Shown: positions 5,226 to 10,700 of the stretch, in pieces
Numbering within the stretch: the first letter of the stretch is position 1
Layout of the letters: the number at the start of each line of letters is the position of its first letter
Assembly: GCA_031256755.1 (NCBI GenBank)
Contig: JAIRPZ010000041.1
Coordinates: forward strand, 1 to 10,700
Direction: 5' to 3'
DNA from: Planctomycetaceae bacterium
GTDB taxonomy: Bacteria; Planctomycetota; Planctomycetia; Pirellulales; Thermoguttaceae
Length of the DNA stretch: 10,700 nt
Notes under the pieces: model-generated
Databases searched by the model: none
Seen by the model: only the letters and a program-made list of their open reading frames with translations
Told to the model about the DNA's origin: nothing
Translations under genes and position numbers: made by a program

Positions 5226-6561
5226 TCACGGCGTTTGGCTTTCTCCTCCGCAGCGGGAACCAAGTGCGCCCCAAATACCAAACGGACTCGGCACATCGGC
5301 CGTGTTAGCCGCTTTGTGATCAGTACCAATGTCGATTCCGTCCGTAATAAACGTCACCGAACCGTCGCACTTGGCAAGATTTACTCCCCCTTTGTGATTG
5401 CTCGTCGGGGTCATTATCGAAGTTTCCCGGTTGGCTTTCCAGTTACTCCTCACGGCTGGTCCGTTCGGCGGAATCACCGTATGAAAACCGGTATGGCATG
5501 CGTTTGCATTATAGTAGAGGTATCCGAGGTTCCCGAGATAGTCGCCCGGATAAGCAGCCCCCGCAATCGGCTTTTTATATTCGCCGTTTGTTCCGCGATA
5601 CTCGAGGACCGTTTGCCGGTTTCCCAGTAAGGAGTTTTCATTCTGGTCATTATCTGTTGCTGGTCTCTGCGGCCATGTGTCTGTGGTATGACCGCTTTTG
5701 ACCCAAACGTTGCTGCCGTTTTGGATAGTATTTTCGATAATTTTCAGACCGCCGTCGACCAGTGCAAACAGCCGCTCGGAAACCATCGCGGTATTGCTTA
5801 ATCCGTCCGTGATGCCCCCGAAGTCAAGCACCAAACTGTGTCCGCCGAGTCCCCGCCGCCAAGGAATTGATTCTGCCGCTGCCACTGCTGTCGCCGAGGC
5901 GATATTGCTGCAATGGTTGAACGGGGAATCGCCGTGATTCCAGCGATAATGGGTTGCTGCCCGTCCGTTGGCGTGGGTCAGTTCCGAAGCGGAGAGTCCC
6001 GAAGGACAGATAAACAGCCCTTCCGGTTTTATCTTTCGGACATCATTAGGGGCTGCTCTCGGTGCTTCGTTAGGGGAGAGAGTTGATTCTTTCCACAAAT
6101 CATAGACTTGCTGGGCTTCCAGATACGGAAGAAGATCGATGAATAAACTGGCGTGCATGACGCTGTCTGTTTTGCATCGGGTTCCGTTGCCGTTTATCAT
6201 CGGCAGCATGTTGTAGGTGCTGTGGTAGTTATGAGCGGCAAGAGCGACTTGCTTTTGCTTGTTGCTGCATTGCATTCTCCGTGCTGCCTCGCGTGCGGCT
6301 TGGATGGCGGGAAGTAAAAGAGCAATGAGCATGCCGATAATGGCAATAACGACCAAGAGTTCGACAAGCGTGAATGCCGCGGAATAGACGGCAGATTGCG
6401 GACGGCAGACGGCAGCAGAAGGATTACCGTCTACGGTCTGATGCCCGGCGAGATTAGATTGTCCCCCCCCCCGTTCTTTTGCCTATTTTACTACGCATGG
6501 GAACGTTTGTAAGGGTTGTGCCGGTGATTTCGTGAACCGGTGTCAAAATTTTTGTACGCAT
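5226..6561 (-). CDS. DUF1559 prepilin-signal protein, frame broken at a G10 tract in the leader
   Basis: The body is a clear DUF1559 (SBP_bac_10-like) protein of the planctomycete type. It has a prepilin motif FTLVELLVVIAIIG, the following LLLPAIQAAREAARR, a C-terminal H-x9-DG motif (HKGGVNLAKCDG), and the ending GIWGALGSRCGGE. It is expected in the cell envelope as a minor-pilin-like subunit of unknown function. The body frame has no start codon between an upstream TAG (6485-6483) and the motif. A proper start exists in another frame: ATG 6561-6559, with AAGGA eight bases upstream and a strong promoter. That frame runs 30 codons into ten consecutive G (6472-6463) and stops at 6456-6454. With nine or twelve G the two frames join. 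The nine-G form is 444 residues, with F63 at +1, E67 at +5, and Ala62 instead of the usual Gly at -1. Leader residues 47-62 are encoded by repeat copy B. Confidence 0.8.
6387..6440. repeat. Copy B of the dispersed repeat, inside the DUF1559 leader
   Basis: GACGGCAGATTGCGGACGGC at 6387-6406 and the bases up to about 6424 match 5146-5183 in the same orientation, with about three substitutions over the first 31 bases and a one-base gap after. The bases to 6440 form an imperfect inverted arm (CCGTCTACGGTCTG). The two copies bracket the DUF1559 body. Read on the coding strand, the copy supplies the peptide PSAAVCRPQSAVYSA just before FTLVE. Confidence 0.65.
6463..6472 (-). repeat. G10 homopolymer (C10 on plus) in the DUF1559 leader
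   Basis: Ten C on the plus strand read as ten G in the coding strand, directly at the point where the start-codon frame and the prepilin frame must be joined. Ten G give a 35-codon peptide ending in TAA. Nine or twelve would give the full protein. Such tracts are prone both to replication slippage and to sequencing miscounts. Confidence 0.9.
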
Positions 6562-6587
6562 GGTATTTTTCCTTTTTATAAAGGGTG

Positions 6588-6616
6588 AAAAAAAATAACT
6601 ACGCCGACGCGACGTA
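6588..6616 (-). promoter_or_regulatory. 5' UTR stem-loop plus U8 run upstream of the DUF1559 gene
   Basis: On the minus strand, TACGTCG-CGT-CGGCGTA (6616-6600, 7 pairs including one G-U) is followed by GTTA and eight U (6595-6588). It would begin about three bases after the predicted transcript start near 6619. It resembles a small intrinsic terminator, but lies so close to the start that a 5'-end stabilising stem is equally likely. Confidence 0.35.
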
Positions 6617-6625
6617 TCTATGTCT

Positions 6626-6654
6626 AGTATACTCTGAAACCGGAGGATTGTCAA
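6626..6654 (-). promoter_or_regulatory. Strong sigma70-type promoter of the DUF1559 gene
   Basis: On the minus strand, TTGACA (6654-6649) is followed after exactly 17 bases by TATACT (6631-6626). The -35 is perfect and the -10 is five of six. The transcript would start near 6619, leaving a leader of about 58 bases to the ATG at 6561. This supports that ATG over more upstream starts. Confidence 0.75.
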
Positions 6655-6690
6655 CAGCGGAAAACAAAAAGGGCGAAAATTGTTTCGTTG

Positions 6691-6722
6691 CGGGGAAACA
6701 CTTGGAAGTTTTTGATTCCCCG
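6691..6722 (-). terminator. Candidate terminator of the HzsA-related gene
   Basis: CGGGGAA (6691-6697) and TTCCCCG (6716-6722) form a perfect 7-bp stem, with an inner ACTT-GG-AAGT helix in the loop. It starts 43 bases past the TAA of the leftward gene and ends before the next promoter at 6654. U-richness after it is modest, so termination strength is uncertain. Confidence 0.45.
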
Positions 6723-6765
6723 TCAGTTGTATTTCACGTCGGTTCCGACAATACGGCAATGTCCC

Positions 6766-9267
6766 TTATCTGTCCCGCAGTTTTGTCCCGCTGATAATCG
6801 CCTGCCGCATACGTTCTTCCAAGCGGCGGAAACGCTGATATTTCGCTTCTTGTTCAGCATCCCGCGGCGGCAAAACAACCGCTGCCGCATTTTCTCCGCG
6901 CGGATATTTTTCAATACTCGCTTTTCCCTCCCGCAAAATTGTCAACGCCTCTTGATATTCCGCCGAATCTTTCGGCAACTTTTCCAGACACGGACTTAAT
7001 TCAGGACGGCTAAACGAAACCAGCCAATCCAATGTCCGGTTCTTATCGCCGTCCGTGAAACCGGTTTTGACCCGCGTCAATTCCGCAAGCCGTTTCCACA
7101 TCGCATCCGAAACCGGCGACCTGCCGAAACGGTTATCAGGAAATGATGTTGCATACACCGGATAGTACGGAGCATTAATGTCTATCCAAGTGATGACTCT
7201 GTCCGCCGCTTCAGGCTGAGTTTTGCAGTCAACGTACAAACCGAGTTCCCGACGTTTCTCATCAATTTCTTTCTTTCCATGTCCGTTCAGCATCACATCG
7301 GCAAGTTTACTCTGCACCGCTCCCCATGTGTACGGCTTCAATTTCGTATGCGGACCGGTACCGACTGTTTTGATAAGATGACGCTGATAAATTTCAACAA
7401 ACGACGTATTGAAAATCGTATTGAAATCGCCGGCAAGATTCGGCATATTCGGATGATCGCCGGTCTTGCCGTAATCATGGCAGGCAACGCAATACCGGTC
7501 AAACACCGGTTTCTGCACTTCTTCAACATAACTGAACAAACGCGGTTTGCCGTACCATTCCTTTAACGGCTGCGGCGGTTTCGTCAGTGCTGCCGGTACC
7601 GCTGCCGGAAGCGGCACAGTCGCAAGACGGTCTTCATGACAGCCGGTACAGCCGTTAGTTTCGCCGGGACGGATAATAATGCCGCTTCGCATGGTTTGAA
7701 TCATACGTCCCTGTTCGTCAAGGAGTTGAAAATAAATCCACGTGTCGGCAGGAACAGTGAACCGGACGCTGCCGTCCGCTTCAACCGGAACCGTTCCCAA
7801 AATCCGTTTGTTGTTGAAATCCGTCCACGACATCCCCGGAAACTGCTGTCCGTGTCTGTTTTCCCAAAACCGGTTTTGCGTCCAAGTCCGCTTTTCCGGT
7901 GATTCTACCACTCGCAAAAACTTCACCGAACCTTTCGGAACGTCCGCCATGTGAAAACCTTCATAAACGTTGGTCACGTAAAAGTCCCCTTCCGTTTTGG
8001 TCAGATCGGCGGTTTGTACGTTGACCGGCGGCGGCGTTGCCGGCTTCATCGGCATCGGATCGAAACAGCCCTGATAATCGCTGTCGGTATGAACCGCTTC
8101 CATCGTTCCGTCTCTGCCGAGAAGATAAATACCGATTTTATTCCCTTCGCCGGTTTGTCCGCTGGCAAGAAACCAGTCCGCCGAAAGAGGAAAAGGGTCT
8201 TCCATTTTGGGAGAGACCTTTTTGAAAGTATCGTACCGCATGGATTCCGTGAAATGATCCTTCGAGCCGTCATCGATCAGACCGAGTGCATCGGCGGGAA
8301 AAGTTTGCAAAACCGCTTTTTTGCCGTCAATTCCCCGCTGCCGGTCAATCAGCGCAACGGCTCCCCAAGGATGGTCGTGCGTTGAAGTAAAGACTGCGAG
8401 GAACTCGCCGGAACTGCCGGGCAGGATTCGGGCATCAATGACTCCGCCGGGGGAAGAAGTGTTATTTCCCCAGAAAACGGCGTGGTTAAACCCTTCCGGC
8501 GTGGTTGTCCAAAGTCCCTGCGCATCGCCGAAATTCCGGTCAACGTATTCCCAGCGGTCGTAGAGAATCCGTCCGTCCGGCAAAAGCGAAGCGTGTCCCT
8601 CGAAAAGCGTGCTTTTCCCGATTTGCTGAATGTTGGAACCGTCTCCGTTCATTTTGTAAAGATTCGCCATAATGTGCCGGTTGCACATACAGTATTTCGG
8701 TTCCCGTGTGGAAGAAAAGACAATGTTTCCGTCCGGCAGATACAGCGGGTCAATATCGCTTGCACCGGACAAAAAAGTTAACTGCACCAAGGACAGCGTA
8801 CGGTTTTCGATGATGTCTTTCTCCTTTTCCGTTACGGTAAGTTTCTCGGCGTTTAACCAACCGCCGGTTTTGAGAGTTAATTCGTAAAGGTGATAATCAT
8901 CGCGGATATTCCGGCGGAGTGAAACGAGAATCTTTCCGGCATCGAAAGAAAGACATGGATCGCGGACAATTCCTTCGGGAACATCGAGCAGGACGGTGAT
9001 GTTGTTATTTTTCGGATTCCAGAGACGGAGTGAACTTTTTCCTTTGAAAAGTTTTGTATTGATTTCGCCGGTTTGAAACAGCGTTTCGGTATTATGATGG
9101 TCGTAATTGTACTGCGGACGGGCAACGTACAGAACGGGATGTTCAAGGAGAAGCGGATTGTTCCGTGCGTTTTTCTTTTTTGTGTTTCCTGCTTCACCGT
9201 CAGCAAAACCGGTCAATGCGGACAACAGAATAAAAGACATTAAAAACCGCATTAAAAATTTGTCCAT
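6766..9267 (-). CDS. HzsA-related secreted diheme protein (hydrazine synthase alpha-like)
   Basis: The 833-residue exported protein has a signal peptide at about residues 1-23 (MDKFLMRF then LLSALTGFADG). A TolB-like beta-propeller region follows, with PDG blades (YLPDGNIVFSS, LLPDGRILYD), and then a C-terminal half with two c-type heme motifs, CTGCH at 540-544 and CVACH at 593-597. A CMCNRH cluster sits at 193-198. This domain order is that of HzsA-related proteins, paralogues of the hydrazine synthase alpha subunit widespread in Planctomycetes and relatives that do not oxidise ammonium. No HzsB or HzsC-like gene is nearby, so hydrazine synthesis should not be assumed. From memory, Kuenenia HzsA has a heme-ligating Tyr four residues after the first CxxCH; here that position is Leu548. 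The start at 9267 is chosen because GAAAGG lies about nine bases upstream, a signal peptide follows at once, and an upstream in-frame ATG at 9348 overlaps the promoter -10. It is likely a periplasmic redox protein of unknown substrate. Confidence 0.85.
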   Translation of the reverse strand: MDKFLMRFLMSFILLSALTGFADGEAGNTKKKNARNNPLLLEHPVLYVARPQYNYDHHNTETLFQTGEINTKLFKGKSSLRLWNPKNNNITVLLDVPEGIVRDPCLSFDAGKILVSLRRNIRDDYHLYELTLKTGGWLNAEKLTVTEKEKDIIENRTLSLVQLTFLSGASDIDPLYLPDGNIVFSSTREPKYCMCNRHIMANLYKMNGDGSNIQQIGKSTLFEGHASLLPDGRILYDRWEYVDRNFGDAQGLWTTTPEGFNHAVFWGNNTSSPGGVIDARILPGSSGEFLAVFTSTHDHPWGAVALIDRQRGIDGKKAVLQTFPADALGLIDDGSKDHFTESMRYDTFKKVSPKMEDPFPLSADWFLASGQTGEGNKIGIYLLGRDGTMEAVHTDSDYQGCFDPMPMKPATPPPVNVQTADLTKTEGDFYVTNVYEGFHMADVPKGSVKFLRVVESPEKRTWTQNRFWENRHGQQFPGMSWTDFNNKRILGTVPVEADGSVRFTVPADTWIYFQLLDEQGRMIQTMRSGIIIRPGETNGCTGCHEDRLATVPLPAAVPAALTKPPQPLKEWYGKPRLFSYVEEVQKPVFDRYCVACHDYGKTGDHPNMPNLAGDFNTIFNTSFVEIYQRHLIKTVGTGPHTKLKPYTWGAVQSKLADVMLNGHGKKEIDEKRRELGLYVDCKTQPEAADRVITWIDINAPYYPVYATSFPDNRFGRSPVSDAMWKRLAELTRVKTGFTDGDKNRTLDWLVSFSRPELSPCLEKLPKDSAEYQEALTILREGKASIEKYPRGENAAAVVLPPRDAEQEAKYQRFRRLEERMRQAIISGTKLRDR

Positions 9268-9346
9268 AGAAGTATGCCTTTCGTTTTGGTTCTCTGTTCT
9301 GTATGGAAGGAAATGCCCTGCCGGACACGGTTCATCATAACGTTTC

Positions 9347-9374
9347 ATTATAATTTATCCGTTCCGGCTGTCAA
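9347..9374 (-). promoter_or_regulatory. Consensus sigma70-type promoter of the HzsA-related gene
   Basis: On the minus strand, a perfect TTGACA (9374-9369) is followed after 16 bases by a perfect TATAAT (9352-9347). The transcript would start near 9340, giving a leader of about 73 bases before the ATG at 9267. The promoter begins 16 bases after the stop of the upstream lipoprotein gene. Confidence 0.8.
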
Positions 9375-9389
9375 TGTTCTTACGCAGGG

Positions 9390-9803
9390 TTACGGCTTTG
9401 CGTTCTCAACGTGAATGTCAAATGTTTTGCTTGAACCATCAACATTGACAGCCAAGCCGGACGTTTCTTTTTTGCTGTATTTCGGGTTCATCAGCGGGCG
9501 CATCGGCGGCGGATAAACTTCTTCCGGGTTGGGCAGCATTTCTTCGGTACCGATGATATAAACGCGGTATTGTCCCTTCGGCAAGCCGTTGTTTTGTTTA
9601 TCGTAACCGGCGGTAAAAGTTCCGTCCGGCTGTATCGTTGCCCGGGCAATATGTGTTCCGTCATCGAACACGATAATGCCGTGCGTCAGCAGAGTACCGT
9701 CTTCAAGTATGACTTTGCCGGAAAGCGGTACATTTCCGCTTCCGCAGCCGGTCAATGTTAACGTAACGAAAAATAGAAGTATAATTGTGATTAAAGTTCT
9801 CAT
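9390..9803 (-). CDS. Small lipoprotein with transthyretin / carboxypeptidase-regulatory-like fold
   Basis: The 137-residue protein has a lipoprotein signal: a hydrophobic stretch at 4-16, then the lipobox LTGC with Cys20 as the lipidated residue. The mature part has a short beta-sandwich pattern (VPLSGKVILEDGTLL, IVFDDGTHIARATI, PDGTF, LPKGQYRVYI), typical of the small transthyretin-like lipoproteins abundant in planctomycetes, where they often sit next to DUF1559 genes. It has no catalytic residues and probably a structural or ligand-binding role at the envelope. ATG at 9803-9801 has no clear Shine-Dalgarno site. It lies 104 bases downstream of the partial DUF1559 gene on the same strand and is probably co-transcribed with it. 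It is separated from the HzsA-related gene by that gene's own promoter. Confidence 0.8.
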   Translation of the reverse strand: MRTLITIILLFFVTLTLTGCGSGNVPLSGKVILEDGTLLTHGIIVFDDGTHIARATIQPDGTFTAGYDKQNNGLPKGQYRVYIIGTEEMLPNPEEVYPPPMRPLMNPKYSKKETSGLAVNVDGSSKTFDIHVENAKP

Positions 9804-9838
9804 TGTATTGAATGGTTAATGGTGAATGTGAATGACCG

Positions 9839-9899
9839 GCGGACATACGTCCGCTGTTTTTGTGTGTAATTTAGCGGGTGCAAATGCCGCCCGCTTTTT
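9839..9899. terminator. Two tandem hairpins with T-runs on the plus strand
   Basis: GCGGAC-ATAC-GTCCGC (9839-9854) is followed by TGTTTTT. AGCGGG (9873-9878) pairs with CCCGCT (9890-9895), with GCA/TGC pairing in its loop, and is followed by TTTT. Both look like intrinsic terminators for rightward transcription, although both neighbouring genes are leftward. For leftward transcription the stems lie in the gap after the DUF1559 stop but lack U-runs. Confidence 0.45.
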
Positions 9900-9907
9900 G
9901 TCGTGTT

Positions 9908-10700
9908 TTACGGTAAATTAACGGTTTGCCCGTCTTTGACTCCGGCCAGTGCCTGAAGAATATTACCGCTTGTTGTATTGCTGATTCCGCGGACACTGCC
10001 GTCGCCGATGAGAAAGTTACCGGTGCCGGTGTGCCAACTGCCGAAATTGGATGTACCGTCATCCATTGATGCCGGCATTGTTTCCCACGCTCTGGCAATA
10101 AAAGCGTAATTACCGTCAAACGTGCGGACGACCGGAGAGACAAAAAGTCCGCCGGCCTTTGCCGTGAAATAACTGCCGTCCGTATGATTGCTTCCGTCAT
10201 AATACCCCGGCATAAACTTAGGGCTTGTTGTAAAATGTTTTTCGCCGATACAGAGTTGATTCGATGTTCCGTCCTGCCACCAAGCAATGTCATCGCGAAA
10301 GGAAATATCGGTCGGTATCGAATTATGATTTGAGGTTAATCCTGTATACATTGCCTGCCGGAAAGGGCTGGAATGGTCATAAGCATTGACATCGGCAAAT
10401 CGCCACCAGGGAGTCGTGTCGCCGGCTGCCTGCCGTGTTACCATAGCGTAATCGTGCTGCGGGCCGCCGCTATCGCTGCTCGTATTGGAAACAGCGGGAC
10501 GGGAACGGGGGAGTACCGGACAGAAATAAATCGCGACATTTCCGTACTTTGCCCGTTCCGTATCATTTGTCATCACGTTCCACCACCGGTCGCCGACAAC
10601 CATTCTTGCTAAACCGCTTTGGCTGAGGTGGTCTTGACCGGAGATGATTTCTTCATAAAGAGTATTCTGTTCGATATAAGGGAACATCAGCGGAAAGAGC
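9908..10700 (-). CDS. DUF1559 protein, C-terminal part (5' end beyond the right edge)
   Basis: The leftward frame is open from the window edge, and 263 complete codons are visible before TAA at 9910-9908. It begins within the conserved segment (FPLMFPYIEQNTLYE), which in this family follows the prepilin helix and the N-terminal AAREAARR region, so the start and prepilin signal lie off the window. Family marks include WWQDGTSNQLCIGEK, the C-terminal H-x9-DG motif (HTGTGNFLIGDG), and the ending ALAGVKDGQTVNLP. It is only distantly similar to the second DUF1559 gene at 5226-6561 and ends differently, so the two are not a recent duplication. It is probably first in a leftward unit with the lipoprotein gene. 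Expected location: cell envelope. Function unknown. Confidence 0.88.
   Translation of the reverse strand, partial: LFPLMFPYIEQNTLYEEIISGQDHLSQSGLARMVVGDRWWNVMTNDTERAKYGNVAIYFCPVLPRSRPAVSNTSSDSGGPQHDYAMVTRQAAGDTTPWWRFADVNAYDHSSPFRQAMYTGLTSNHNSIPTDISFRDDIAWWQDGTSNQLCIGEKHFTTSPKFMPGYYDGSNHTDGSYFTAKAGGLFVSPVVRTFDGNYAFIARAWETMPASMDDGTSNFGSWHTGTGNFLIGDGSVRGISNTTSGNILQALAGVKDGQTVNLP

Noticed and set aside
6562..6759. Upstream extension of the DUF1559 leader frame to an ATG at 6759
   Set aside because: It would start before the strong promoter at 6626-6654, and the peptide has no recognisable features. ATG 6561 has the Shine-Dalgarno site.
6766..9267. Identification as a true hydrazine synthase subunit of an anammox organism
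   Set aside because: No hzsB or hzsC neighbour or other anammox gene is present, and the key Tyr near the first heme seems absent. HzsA-related proteins are common in Planctomycetes that do not carry out anammox.
9268..9348. 27-residue N-terminal extension of the HzsA-related protein
   Set aside because: Its ATG overlaps the TATAAT element, so it would not be transcribed. Starting at 9267 gives a clean signal peptide.

Overview
The window most resembles a planctomycete (PVC group) chromosome of middling GC content. The lineage call rests on two DUF1559 (type II secretion G-like, prepilin-signal) proteins, a lipobox protein with a transthyretin/carboxypeptidase-regulatory-like fold, and a diheme HzsA-related secreted protein. 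That combination is characteristic of Planctomycetes, with some occurrence in Lentisphaerae and Verrucomicrobia. No RNA genes, CRISPR array, integrase or transposase were seen.

Layout, left to right. Positions 1-114 hold the 5' end of a leftward gene (Pro-rich cytosolic tail, then a membrane or signal anchor) that runs off the window. Positions 115-458 are intergenic with divergent promoter candidates. Next come a rightward double-ACT-domain (GcvR-like) protein at 459-1010, a 13-codon relic of a U32-peptidase start at 1057-1095, a leftward SDR oxidoreductase at 1109-1897, rightward pyruvate kinase at 2013-3479, and a rightward PepSY-TM membrane protein at 3591-5126 carrying a 44-residue tandem duplication. 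The right half is entirely leftward: a partial DUF1559 protein entering at 10700 and ending at 9908, a small lipoprotein at 9390-9803, the HzsA-related diheme protein at 6766-9267, and a DUF1559 prepilin-like protein at 5226-6561.

The left genes are housekeeping (central metabolism, amino-acid-sensing ACT domains, redox) and show no obvious shared pathway. The right half looks like an export and cell-surface block: a lipoprotein, a periplasmic diheme protein and two prepilin-signal proteins. The last two complete genes of this block each have an excellent sigma70-type promoter (TTGACA-16-TATAAT and TTGACA-17-TATACT), and these promoters also fix the start codons.

The most striking observation is in the DUF1559 gene at 5226-6561. 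Its promoter, Shine-Dalgarno site and ATG lie in one reading frame, and its prepilin motif and body lie in another. The two are joined across a run of ten G (coding strand). Either the homopolymer is miscalled or this is a G-tract on/off switch on a surface-type protein. The same leader contains a copy of a 37-40 bp repeat whose other copy forms a large hairpin immediately after the gene's stop. A second notable point is the abrupt loss of U32 homology near 1095, which marks either a genomic rearrangement or an assembly join.
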